From assembly GCF_030077735.1 (NCBI RefSeq), contig NZ_JASJEU010000022.1, positions 62,001 to 126,000 of the forward strand: a stretch of 64,000 nucleotides of DNA, read 5' to 3'. The notes below the pieces were generated by a model. The model worked only from the letters and a program-made list of their open reading frames with translations. It was not told where the DNA came from and made no database searches. The position numbers and the translations under genes are program-made. This stretch comes from Gordonibacter faecis. GTDB taxonomy: Bacteria; Actinomycetota; Coriobacteriia; Coriobacteriales; Eggerthellaceae. Of this stretch, positions 34,472-42,330 are shown one piece after another (within the stretch, counting starts at the first letter, position 1; the number at the start of each line of letters is the position of its first letter).

Positions 34472-35689
34472 ATGGCTGGAGTGAACGTCAAGAGCGAGAT
34501 CAAGCCCTTGAAACAAGTGCTACTGCACCGCCCAGGCAAAGAGTTGCTGAACCTGACCCCGAACACGCTCGAAGAGCTGCTGTTCGACGACATCCCGTTT
34601 CTGAAGGTGGCCCAAGAGGAACACGACGCTTTTGCTCAGGCGCTGCGCGACAACGGCGTAGAGGTGTTCTACCTGGAGGACCTCACGGCCGAGGTGCTGG
34701 AGGCCGACCCGGCGCTGCGCGAGCAGTTCCTCAAGCAGTGGATCGAAGAAGCGGGCATCCGCACGGAGCGCTACCAGAACATCATCTTCGACTACATGCA
34801 GGAAAACTACCCCGACGCCAAGGACTTTGTGCTGAAGACCATGGAGGGCATCAACCTCACCGAGCTGCACACCGACAAGTCGAACTCGCTGGTTGACCTG
34901 GTGAGCGAGGCGTCGAAGATGGTAATTGCGCCCATGCCGAACCTGTATTTCACGCGCGATCCGTTCGCCATGATTGGCAACGGGGTGTCGCTGAACCGCA
35001 TGTACTCGGTCACGCGCAACCGCGAAACCATCTACGGCGAGTACATTTTCGCGCACCATCCCCTGCTCAAGGGCACGCCGCAGTACTATAGCCGCTACAA
35101 CACCTTCCACATTGAAGGCGGCGACATTCTGAACCTGAACGAGCACGTGCTGGCCATTGGCATCTCGCAGCGCACGGAGCCCGACGCCATCGACGGCATT
35201 GCGAAAAACATTTTCAACGACCCCACCAGCCCCATCGACACCATCCTGGCGTTCAACATTCCGAACAGCCGCGCGTTCATGCACCTGGACACGGTGTTTA
35301 CGCAGATCGATGTTGACAAGTTCACCATTCACCCCGGCATCATGGGCCCGCTGACGGTGTTCGAGATCACGCCCGAGAACGGCGGCATCAAGGTGCGCGA
35401 GATGAACGACACGCTTGAGGCCATTCTGGAGAAGTACCTGGGCGTTCCCGTGGAGCTGATTCCGTGTGGCGGCGGCGACCGTATTGCGGCCGAACGCGAG
35501 CAGTGGAACGACGGCAGCAACACGCTGTGCATTGCGCCGGGCACCATTGTGGTGTACGAGCGCAACGACGTGACGAACAAGGTGCTGAAGGAAAAGGGCC
35601 TGAAGGTGATTGAGGTCCCGTCCGCCGAACTGTCCCGCGGCCGTGGCGGCCCACGCTGCATGAGCATGCCCATCTGGCGCGAGGACTAG
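34472..35689 (+). CDS. arcA: Arginine deiminase
   Basis: 405 residues, family length. Signatures are YFTRDPFAMIG (~residues 161-171), FHIEGGDILNLNEH (~210-223), the HPGIMGPLTVFE region, and the C-terminal RGGPRCMSMP with the catalytic Cys396. It hydrolyses arginine to citrulline and ammonia, the first step of the ADI route to ATP. The start ATG 34472 has gaaggaggg upstream; the frame is open earlier but without homology. arcB and arcC are not in the window. Confidence 0.96.
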   Translation: MAGVNVKSEIKPLKQVLLHRPGKELLNLTPNTLEELLFDDIPFLKVAQEEHDAFAQALRDNGVEVFYLEDLTAEVLEADPALREQFLKQWIEEAGIRTERYQNIIFDYMQENYPDAKDFVLKTMEGINLTELHTDKSNSLVDLVSEASKMVIAPMPNLYFTRDPFAMIGNGVSLNRMYSVTRNRETIYGEYIFAHHPLLKGTPQYYSRYNTFHIEGGDILNLNEHVLAIGISQRTEPDAIDGIAKNIFNDPTSPIDTILAFNIPNSRAFMHLDTVFTQIDVDKFTIHPGIMGPLTVFEITPENGGIKVREMNDTLEAILEKYLGVPVELIPCGGGDRIAAEREQWNDGSNTLCIAPGTIVVYERNDVTNKVLKEKGLKVIEVPSAELSRGRGGPRCMSMPIWRED

Positions 35690-35754
35690 CACGCGCGAGT
35701 GCACGTGAGAGCGCGCGAGCGCAAGCGATCGCGCGCGAAGTAGCCTTTCTCGTC

Positions 35755-35783
35755 TGCCGGCCCTACTCCCCAAAGGGCCGGCA
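35755..35783 (+). terminator. Hairpin after arcA
   Basis: TGCCGGCCC (35755-35763) pairs with GGGCCGGCA (35775-35783) across 11 nt. No T-run; a stronger terminator lies at 35871-35917. Confidence 0.5.
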
Positions 35784-35870
35784 TCCCCTCAGTTGTTTGC
35801 AACCGCTGCGCAGAACCCGGTTAGTTTTGGCGAACGAGAGCCGGATTCGACCAACGCGGTGGCAATAAGA

Positions 35871-35917
35871 GCCTGCATTCCCCTTCCCGCACACCGAAGA
35901 GGAATGCAGGCGTTTTT
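35871..35917 (+). terminator. Intrinsic terminator downstream of arcA
   Basis: GCCTGCATTCC (35871-35881) and GGAATGCAGGC (35901-35911) form an 11-bp perfect stem, followed by GTTTTTATT. Confidence 0.8.
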
Positions 35918-35998
35918 ATTGTGGGGGGGGTGGAGGCCGGACGCGCGGGGCGCGCGGGGGCGGCGAGGCGTCTGGTATCAATCAACATATTTTTTCGG

Positions 35999-36062
35999 AC
36001 TTTTCCGGTTATAACTGGAAAAGTTTTTTATTCTGCAAAGTTTTACGGTTATAACCGTAAAA
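35999..36062. promoter_or_regulatory. Twin palindromes with GGTTATAAC cores
   Basis: The first (35999-36024) has arms ACTTTTCCGGTTA and TAACTGGAAAAGT with one mismatched pair. The second (36041-36062) is perfect: TTTTACGGTTA with TAACCGTAAAA. Their centres are exactly 40 bp apart, and both carry a TATAAC -10-like core. TCGGAC flanks the pair on the left and GTCCGA on the right, so the whole block is itself an inverted repeat. Confidence 0.7.
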
Positions 36063-36107
36063 GTCCGACGCTCGCTAGACCGGCCAGCATCATGCCTGTT
36101 CACGGAC

Positions 36108-36136
36108 TTGTCAAAAACTTTCGACAAGGCTAATTT
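36108..36136 (+). promoter_or_regulatory. Promoter of the XRE-membrane regulator gene
   Basis: TTGTCA, 17-bp spacer, TAATTT. The inverted repeat CTTGTC-N10-GACAAG (36107-36128) overlaps the -35 and spacer and could be an autoregulatory operator. Confidence 0.55.
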
Positions 36137-36218
36137 GGCCCAGAAAGCCCTGTGTCAAAGGCTTTTGGTGGTAAGGTGGTGCCCGACATGGCAGCCTGAG
36201 ATCAGCGAAAGGACGAAC

Positions 36219-36818
36219 GTGGAACTGGGCAAGCACATCAAGGAGTATCGCACGGAGCGCGGCCTTTCCCAGGAAGACCTTGCGGAGCGCATTTATGTGT
36301 CGCGGCAAACGGTGTCGAACTGGGAAACCGACAAGACCTACCCCGATGTGGAAAGCCTCCTGCTCCTGAGCGTCCTCTTCGACACGACAATAGACGAACT
36401 GATCAAAGGAGACGTGGAAACCATGAAAGACGTGCTGAAAAACGACGCGCAGAAGATGCAAGCGTACGCGACGGTGGGCATGGTGATTGCCTTTGCAGGT
36501 GCCGTCCTGTTCGTTGGCGGCATCGGGTTTTGGAACTGGGGCATTGTACCCAGCATCATCATTGGCCTGTTGGTGTGGGGTTTCGGCATGTATCTGCTGC
36601 TGAAAGTGGAGCTCATGAAGAGGGCGCACGACGTGGTGACCTACCGCGAGCTAGTGGCGTTCTCGAAGGGCGAGCCCATCGACCGCAACAATCCCAAAAG
36701 CCAACGCGCCCGCCAGCACCGCGTAATCAAGACCATCATACTGCTCATAGTGGCGCTAGCGTTTGGCCTCGTAGTTGGCGGCCTCATCGGAACAAGCATG
36801 AGCCCGTACGCAGGTTAG
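36219..36818 (+). CDS. XRE-type regulator with C-terminal membrane segments
   Basis: 199 residues. Residues 1-62 are an XRE helix-turn-helix (LSQEDLAERIYVSRQTVSNW). Two hydrophobic segments (~88-107 and 111-131) and a third near the C-terminus (~175-195) anchor it in the membrane. Start GTG 36219 has aaagga at 6 nt; the domain begins right there, so the open frame upstream is not used. Membrane-tethered XRE regulators of this shape sense envelope stress in other bacteria. The twin palindromes ~160-220 bp upstream are candidate targets. Confidence 0.85.
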   Translation: MELGKHIKEYRTERGLSQEDLAERIYVSRQTVSNWETDKTYPDVESLLLLSVLFDTTIDELIKGDVETMKDVLKNDAQKMQAYATVGMVIAFAGAVLFVGGIGFWNWGIVPSIIIGLLVWGFGMYLLLKVELMKRAHDVVTYRELVAFSKGEPIDRNNPKSQRARQHRVIKTIILLIVALAFGLVVGGLIGTSMSPYAG

Positions 36819-36835
36819 AGGCAGTGCTAGGGACA

Positions 36836-36865
36836 GCCACCCGCCCCGTGCACAGGGCGGGTGGC
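36836..36865 (+). terminator. Terminator hairpin after the XRE-membrane gene
   Basis: GCCACCCGCCC (36836-36846) pairs perfectly with GGGCGGGTGGC (36855-36865) across 8 nt; ttcgtgtt follows. Confidence 0.6.
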
Positions 36866-36888
36866 TTCGTGTTGCTTGGCTGGGAATA

Positions 36889-37008
36889 TGTGACGCGCTT
36901 CGCGCTGGCGAATATGCCAACAGCACTCATCCGCCTTCACAGCCCGCGTCGTAAAGATGGGGATGCGGGCTGGCTCCTGGCGTACTTGATAGCGCGAAGC
37001 GCGTCACA
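36889..37008. repeat. 120-bp element with 18-bp terminal inverted repeats
   Basis: TGTGACGCGCTTCGCGCT (36889-36906) is perfectly complementary to the end at 36991-37008. Inside is a GCCCGC/GCGGGC stem around AAAGATGGGGAT (36953-36964). A shortened relative lies at 57900-57949. It has no coding capacity, so it looks like a REP- or MITE-type repeat. Confidence 0.6.
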
Positions 37009-37059
37009 CTTTTTCGCAGCGGGGAGTGCGGCAGTCTCCAGCACCTCGCGGGGCTCGCA

Positions 37060-37749
37060 CTACGCTGGATCCAAGTTCTTCAGCAGCAGACGCGCGACGG
37101 CTCGGGGGGACTCGGGGTTTTGACCGGTGATGATTCGTCCATCTTGGAGGGCGTATGAGCCGAACGGGCGCTTTTTGTGGAACACAGCACCGTGCTCCTG
37201 CGCCACTTTTTCGTTCCAGAAGGGGATGTCGGCGCTGTGGCCGCTGAGGTATTCCTCCGTTGTAGTGAAGCCGGTGATATTCTTGCCCATGACCAGGTAT
37301 TCTCCGCGGTCTTTCACGAACAGCAGCCCCGCAATGCCATGGCACACGGATGTTAGATAACCGCCGTTGTCGTATATCTGAAGGCACAAGTGTGCAAGCC
37401 CTTCACTGCTAGGAAAATCCCACATCACGCCATGTCCGCCGGTGTAGTACAGCGCCGCATACTCTCCCGCGTCCACCTCGTCAGGACGAAGCGAGTGCGC
37501 AAGCGCGCGCTCCTGAAAGTCGGCGGAACGATACAGCTCAAACGAGGCGTCGTCGACATACATCCGCTTCATGCTGCGCGGGTCAAGCGGCACGTACCCG
37601 CCCTTCGGGCTGACGAAGTCCACAGTAAAGCCGCGCTTGCTCACCTCGTCCACAAACTCGGTTGCTTCGCCCAGCCACAACCCCGTGGCATCATTTTTCT
37701 CCCCATACGTCGGAGTGTTCGTAAGTGCGATCAAAATTTTCTTGTTCAT
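37060..37749 (-). CDS. DJ-1/PfpI-family protein (Hsp31-like)
   Basis: 229 residues, single DJ-1/PfpI domain. The nucleophile elbow is SVCHGIAGLL (Cys ~142), with TGGHGVMWDFP (~106-116) and an acidic residue in GLWLGEATEF (~22-32) that could complete the site. This layout matches the class I/Hsp31 type, which act as deglycases, glyoxalases or chaperones. ATG 37749 follows aaaggag; earlier in-frame starts lack this. It lies next to the AT-rich island, which must hold its promoter. Confidence 0.88.
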   Translation of the reverse strand: MNKKILIALTNTPTYGEKNDATGLWLGEATEFVDEVSKRGFTVDFVSPKGGYVPLDPRSMKRMYVDDASFELYRSADFQERALAHSLRPDEVDAGEYAALYYTGGHGVMWDFPSSEGLAHLCLQIYDNGGYLTSVCHGIAGLLFVKDRGEYLVMGKNITGFTTTEEYLSGHSADIPFWNEKVAQEHGAVFHKKRPFGSYALQDGRIITGQNPESPRAVARLLLKNLDPA

Positions 37750-37946
37750 CAATGCTCCTTTACCAAGAGAAGCGTAGCCAGACAAAGCACCCAGCGTGCA
37801 AGTAGTGCCCCTGATCATAAGCAGCCTCGCCCCAGCCCTCACCAACAACCCCGACCCGTTGCCCGCACGAAGTCAAACGGCATAATTAAAGTGCACAAAC
37901 AAAGTTCTTTGTTAATTAAATAAGTGAAATACTCAACTTATTACAG

Positions 37947-37962
37947 TGTTTCACGTGAAACA
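37947..37962. promoter_or_regulatory. parS centromere site (ParB/Spo0J binding)
   Basis: TGTTTCACGTGAAACA, a perfect 16-bp palindrome identical to the consensus bacterial parS. ParB loads here and spreads, helping to segregate the chromosome origin. parS sites usually lie in the origin-proximal part of the chromosome. I saw no second copy in the window. Confidence 0.85.
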
Positions 37963-38012
37963 TCTGATCTGGAAACCCTTTTTTAATGAGCAATTCGCTC
38001 TAGCATTCTGAG

Positions 38013-38037
38013 ATTGGTCAGACGCTGTCTGACCAAT
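38013..38037. repeat. Palindrome 1 of the AT-rich island
   Basis: ATTGGTCAGAC-GCT-GTCTGACCAAT, 11-bp perfect arms. It shares the outer TGGTCA/TGACCA half-sites with the next palindrome, 58 bp away centre to centre. Confidence 0.7.
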
Positions 38038-38069
38038 TGAATATGACGAAATACCCCCCATGCACAAGT

Positions 38070-38096
38070 AAATGGTCACGCAATGCGTGACCATTT
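38070..38096. repeat. Palindrome 2 of the AT-rich island
   Basis: AAATGGTCACGCA-A-TGCGTGACCATTT, 13-bp perfect arms around one base. No poly-T follows on either strand closely enough to be a classic terminator. Confidence 0.7.
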
Positions 38097-38169
38097 GGCT
38101 CTACGTTCCGATAACTTGTTAATTCTTTTTTTCATTGCGCGTATTACGAATAGTACAAGGAGGATCGTC

Positions 38170-38196
38170 GTGAACCCAAACCTGTATTGCGCTTAA
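38170..38196 (+). CDS. Possible 8-residue mini-ORF
   Basis: A consensus aaggagg lies 7 nt before GTG 38170, which opens MNPNLYCA and a stop, followed by a T-run (aattttttt). No gene follows on this strand, so a leader-peptide role is not supported. It may be chance or a relic of a lost gene. Confidence 0.2.
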   Translation: MNPNLYCA

Positions 38197-38235
38197 TTTT
38201 TTTAATAGTAAGTTTCCTGCTATTTATCGTGAAAC

Positions 38236-38269
38236 ATTAAAACCGAGGGCCCTGGTGTGGGGCCCTCGG
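38236..38269 (-). terminator. gadB intrinsic terminator
   Basis: CCGAGGGCCC (38243-38252) and GGGCCCTCGG (38260-38269), 10-bp perfect stem with a 7-nt loop, followed on the minus strand by TTTTAATG, ~37 bp after the gadB stop. Confidence 0.85.
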
Positions 38270-38306
38270 GGAAATCCGTTATGCAGTTACACCGTAGTGC
38301 TTGGTG

Positions 38307-39794
38307 CTATTTTTGCGGCGTGGGGGCCTTGGTTTGCACCTTGTCGCCGGCATCTACGGCGGCGCGGCCGCCGTGGTTGAAGCCGGTTTGGATGACGCCC
38401 TGGGTGTTGCCCGTCACGAACTTGGCCTTGTTCAGGGTGTCGATTTCCTTCTTCATGTCCTCAACCAGGCGGATTGCCAGCTGCATGGAGAAGTCGGCAC
38501 GAGCCACGACGCGCTGCACGGTGGTGTCCTGCATGTCAGCGGGCATCGGGTACGCCGGCACCAGCCAACCACTCATGCGCAGGCGGTCGGACAGGTCGTA
38601 GAGCGACCACTCTACGCCAGCGTCTTCCTTCAGGCCCCAGCACACAATCGGGATGTTGGAAGCGTCCTCGTAAATCTCGAAGATGCCCATTTCATCCAGT
38701 TCAAGCGCCAGGTAACGCGCCACGTCTAGCGTGCGCTCCTGAATCTCCTTGAAGCCCTCGAAGCCGTTGCGCATCAGCACGTAGTACTGGCCCACAATCT
38801 GCGACGCCGAGCGCGAGAAGTTAATAGCCATCGTGGCCTCGTTGCCACCGAGGTAGCTCACCCAGAAGATGAGATCTTCCGGCAGCGCTTCCTTGCTGCG
38901 CCACACAACCCAGCCAACACCGGGGTACACCAGGCCATACTTGTGGCCAGAGGTGTTGATGGACCACACGTTCTTCAAGCGGAAGTCCCACTCAAGGTCG
39001 GGGTTCGTGAACGGAGCCACCATAGCGCCCGAAGCGCCGTCTACGTGAATGCGAATAGGCAGCTGCGGATGCTCCTGGTTGTAGGCCTCCACCAGCTCGT
39101 CGAGCTTCTTCACGTCGTCGAACTTGCCCGTATAGGTGATGCCCAGGATAGCCGTGATACCAATGGTGTGGTCGTCCACGTAGTCCATGACGGTGTCCAT
39201 GTTCAGGGACAGGTGATCCTTCTCAAGCGGCACGAGACGCATCTCGATGTCCCAGTAGCGGCAGAACTTCTCCCAGCACACCTGATAGCCTGCAGAAATT
39301 ACCAGGTTCGGGCGCTGAGCAGTGTAAATGTCGATGCCAGCATCCTTCGCCAGCTTCTTCCAGCGGAACAGCATGCCCAGACCACCCAGCATGCAAGCCT
39401 CGGACGAACCCACCGTGGAGGTGCCCATAGGCTCCTCGTCCGGATTCGCGTGCCACAAGTCACCAATCATGGCGACGCAGCGGTTCTCGAGGTCGGCCGT
39501 CATGGGGTATTCGTCCTTGTCGATGGCGTTTTTCTCCATCGTTTCGGCCATGATCCTGGTAGCCATGGGCTCCATGTAAGTCTGGCAGAACGTCGTGAGG
39601 TTCTGCGTGGCGTTGCCCTCGATGGACAGATACTCCTTGATCATCTCATAGGCAATGCGCGGCTCGACCGGCTTGTCGTTCATCCTCAGGCGCGGCATCT
39701 GCGCGTCGGATGCCTCGGAGCCGAAGATGGGCGTGAGGTACTTCGTGCCCTCGTCCATGCTGTCGAGCACTTTGCTGGTAGATGTTTGTTCCAT
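38307..39794 (-). CDS. gadB: Glutamate decarboxylase
   Basis: 495 residues. The PLP lysine is K285 in SINTSGHKYGLVYPG; IHVDGASGAMVAPF (~249-262) holds the PLP-pairing aspartate, and VGSSEACMLGGLGM (~128-141) binds the phosphate side. It turns glutamate into GABA and CO2, consuming a proton, and works with the GadC antiporter encoded just upstream. caggaggttccc precedes the ATG. The C-terminal ~35 residues extend beyond the fold with Lys/Pro-rich sequence. Confidence 0.95.
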   Translation of the reverse strand: MEQTSTSKVLDSMDEGTKYLTPIFGSEASDAQMPRLRMNDKPVEPRIAYEMIKEYLSIEGNATQNLTTFCQTYMEPMATRIMAETMEKNAIDKDEYPMTADLENRCVAMIGDLWHANPDEEPMGTSTVGSSEACMLGGLGMLFRWKKLAKDAGIDIYTAQRPNLVISAGYQVCWEKFCRYWDIEMRLVPLEKDHLSLNMDTVMDYVDDHTIGITAILGITYTGKFDDVKKLDELVEAYNQEHPQLPIRIHVDGASGAMVAPFTNPDLEWDFRLKNVWSINTSGHKYGLVYPGVGWVVWRSKEALPEDLIFWVSYLGGNEATMAINFSRSASQIVGQYYVLMRNGFEGFKEIQERTLDVARYLALELDEMGIFEIYEDASNIPIVCWGLKEDAGVEWSLYDLSDRLRMSGWLVPAYPMPADMQDTTVQRVVARADFSMQLAIRLVEDMKKEIDTLNKAKFVTGNTQGVIQTGFNHGGRAAVDAGDKVQTKAPTPQK

Positions 39795-39840
39795 GGGAAC
39801 CTCCTGTATATCGAAATGGTTTGGAACCTAAGGTTGGAAT

Positions 39841-39875
39841 CCGTGCGGCCGCCCACATCGGGCGCGGCCGCACGG
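39841..39875 (-). promoter_or_regulatory. Intercistronic hairpin between gadC and gadB
   Basis: CCGTGCGGCCGC (39841-39852) pairs perfectly with GCGGCCGCACGG (39864-39875), a 12-bp GC-rich stem in the 88-bp gap. No T-run follows on the minus strand, so it may stabilise or process the transcript and set the gadC:gadB ratio. Confidence 0.5.
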
Positions 39876-39882
39876 GGTGCGC

Positions 39883-42120
39883 CTAGCGGGACGCTGGCCC
39901 GGTGGTGTCGGGACCGATCTCGCGACGCGGATCCGGAGTGTCGTCGTCGGCACGGGGAAGCCCCTCGCCCACAACGCCCTCGGTCACACTGCTGCGCATG
40001 TCACCTGCCGCCTCGCGGTCGATAAGTTCATCGCGCACATCGGCAGCATCCTTCGATGCGGCATCAGGCATAGCGGAACTGCTGCTTGGCGCCGTGCTGT
40101 GAGCAGGCTGAGGCTCAGCCGGAACATCATGCGTAGTGGCTGCAGAACCGGAATCCACGGAGATGGGGCCAGCCGGACGGCTGGTCACGCTGACCACCGC
40201 CGCCGAGATGCCGCGCGCGATGGTAGCTCCCACGTCGGAACCAGGGCCGCCACCAGCGGACATACCCGCCGCACCCGCGCCACTCGGTGTGGCATCGGTG
40301 CGCAAGGTGTCGCGCGCCTTGGTGCGCTTGTTGGTCTTGGCACCTGCGGCACCCGCGCCCATGCCGCCTGCGGAACCCGCAGCGCCCGCACCTGTAGCGC
40401 CCGCGCCACCAGGAGCATCGGCCACCGTACTGGACTTCGCCACCGGCGAAGCACCAACCGCAGGGTTAGCCGCAGGCGGATCGGACGGACGCACGGCCGT
40501 TTGCTTGGCCACACCCGTAGTCGCCGTCGCATGAGCCGCCTTCGCGTTCGCCGCCATCGCGCCAGTACCTGCGCCAGCGCCGGCGCCCGCACCAGCCGCA
40601 GCCGTGCGCCCAACCGGCACCTGCGTATCAGGCGTCCAGCGATTCCGCAGCGCGTAAATGATGAACGGAATGGCCACGGAGATAACGAACGCAACTCCCA
40701 ACGTCGCCTGATACACCATGTTGGACTGCGCATCCAAGTTCGACGACGGGAAGAACGAAATAATAAGGGTTGCCACGGTCATAATGAGGCCCACACCAGC
40801 CACGATGGCCTTAAACGGCGTGCCACCCGGCAGTTGGAACGAACGCTCAAGGTTCTTCTTCTTAAAGATGAGATAGAAGTACCCCAGGAAGAACAGCACG
40901 TAACCCACCAGGTAAATAACCACGGTAAGGCCGATTGCCGTCAGATAGCCCACCGAGGAGCTTGACCCGCCGGACAGTGCGATGGAGCCGCACAGCACGG
41001 CGTCCCACACCGTCACGATGCATGCCTGAATGACAACGGTCTTCACAGACACGCCGTTCTTGTTCACTTTCTTGAACGTGGGAGGCAGAATGCCATCGTG
41101 CGCCGTGTCCAGCAAAGCGCGCGACGGACCCACAATCCACGCGGAAATCTCGGCCAGCACGCCCAGCGCCAACAGCAACGCCACCACAAACACAATCCAG
41201 CTCATGGACGGGCCAATGTGCTGCACGTAAATGGCGCGGAATGCCTCAATCACACCGAACGACAAGTTGCCGTCCAGCACGTTCGCCGGCAGCGTGGTTG
41301 CCACAGCCAAACCACCCAACGCGTCAAGCGCAATGGTGAGGATGGCCAGCACAATCATGGCCAGCGGGTAGTTGCGGTTCGGGTTTTTCAACTCGTTCAC
41401 GTGCGACGCGGACGCCTCAACGCCCATGTACGCAAGAATGAACGAGGCGAAAATAACCAGCGTGTCCACTTTGCCGAAGTTCGGCACGAACGTAGCCGCA
41501 TCCATCTTGATTTGCGACACGCCGCCCGTTGCGAAATAGATAATCAGGCCCACCAACAGCACAATAACCGGCACAATAATGCCGCCCACGAAGCCCACCT
41601 TCGAGATGCGCGCCGTGTACTTTGTGCCTCCGAGCTGGGTCAACGTGAGCAGCCACACAATGGCCGCCACGCCGAAGAACATCACCAGCGGGTTGTTATA
41701 CAGCGCATCCCACTTCACCACGTAGGCAAACGCGGCCAAAATGAAGAACGCCATGGTCACAAAACCCACGGTAATCTGGAACCACTGGAAGAACAGCGCC
41801 GCAAAACCCCAGCGCCTGCCCAGCGTGTTGCCCACCCAGGCGAAAATGCCGCCCGTTTCCCATCCTTTTACTGTGGCCATTTCCGCCGCACACAGCGCGA
41901 CGGGCAAAAACCACAGCAGGCCTCCAATGATCAGGAAAAACACCAACTGGAAACCGGACGAGGCGAACGACGGGTACTCATAGACGGTCATCACCATAGA
42001 CGCAGTGATGGCGAAAAATCCGAAGAATGTCAGCGTGCGCTTAAACGACGGCCTACTTACCTGCCCGATGGGGCCCGGATCAGCCGAGGGCGCGACCGCC
42101 TTTTGACGGGATTCGCTCAT
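39883..42120 (-). CDS. gadC: Glutamate:GABA antiporter with long low-complexity tail
   Basis: 745 residues. Residues ~28-500 are an APC-family transporter with 12 membrane segments; FFGFFAITASMVMTVYEYPS at the first span, KGWETGGIFAWVGNTLG (~85-101) and FILAYMGVEASASHVNELKN (~232-251) fit GadC. It swaps glutamate in for GABA out, completing the acid-resistance cycle. Known GadC proteins are ~510 residues; here residues ~501-745 are an Ala/Gly/Pro/Ser-rich cytoplasmic tail with no recognised fold. aaaggag precedes the ATG. gadB follows on the same strand after a hairpin. Confidence 0.9.
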   Translation of the reverse strand: MSESRQKAVAPSADPGPIGQVSRPSFKRTLTFFGFFAITASMVMTVYEYPSFASSGFQLVFFLIIGGLLWFLPVALCAAEMATVKGWETGGIFAWVGNTLGRRWGFAALFFQWFQITVGFVTMAFFILAAFAYVVKWDALYNNPLVMFFGVAAIVWLLTLTQLGGTKYTARISKVGFVGGIIVPVIVLLVGLIIYFATGGVSQIKMDAATFVPNFGKVDTLVIFASFILAYMGVEASASHVNELKNPNRNYPLAMIVLAILTIALDALGGLAVATTLPANVLDGNLSFGVIEAFRAIYVQHIGPSMSWIVFVVALLLALGVLAEISAWIVGPSRALLDTAHDGILPPTFKKVNKNGVSVKTVVIQACIVTVWDAVLCGSIALSGGSSSSVGYLTAIGLTVVIYLVGYVLFFLGYFYLIFKKKNLERSFQLPGGTPFKAIVAGVGLIMTVATLIISFFPSSNLDAQSNMVYQATLGVAFVISVAIPFIIYALRNRWTPDTQVPVGRTAAAGAGAGAGAGTGAMAANAKAAHATATTGVAKQTAVRPSDPPAANPAVGASPVAKSSTVADAPGGAGATGAGAAGSAGGMGAGAAGAKTNKRTKARDTLRTDATPSGAGAAGMSAGGGPGSDVGATIARGISAAVVSVTSRPAGPISVDSGSAATTHDVPAEPQPAHSTAPSSSSAMPDAASKDAADVRDELIDREAAGDMRSSVTEGVVGEGLPRADDDTPDPRREIGPDTTGPASR

Positions 42121-42330
42121 GCTCCAACTCCTTTCCTTGCCTGGCGACCGCCACCCCCTCCAAAGACAGAGAGGCGAAATCGCGAACGTTTGCGTCCGTC
42201 CGTTCTACCAGACGGCGCAAAGCGCTTAGCAAGAGAAGAAGCAAGGTTCACCCACCCGTCGCCCACCCGTGAGACGGCCGTGTTGTTGTGGGTTGAAGTG
42301 AAGAAAGAGAAAGGGAGAGGGAGCCAGCGC

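Larger units (their letters stand above)
37750..38240. other. AT-rich non-coding island
   Basis: About 490 bp, much richer in A and T than the flanks, between two minus-strand genes. It contains a parS site (37947-37962), two large palindromes (38013-38037, 38070-38096), poly-T tracts and a mini-ORF at 38170. No TTATCCACA-type DnaA boxes are seen, so it is not an obvious origin. Confidence 0.7.

Noticed and set aside
37750..38306. Replication origin
   Set aside because: AT-rich with parS, but no DnaA-box cluster and no dnaA/dnaN genes nearby.
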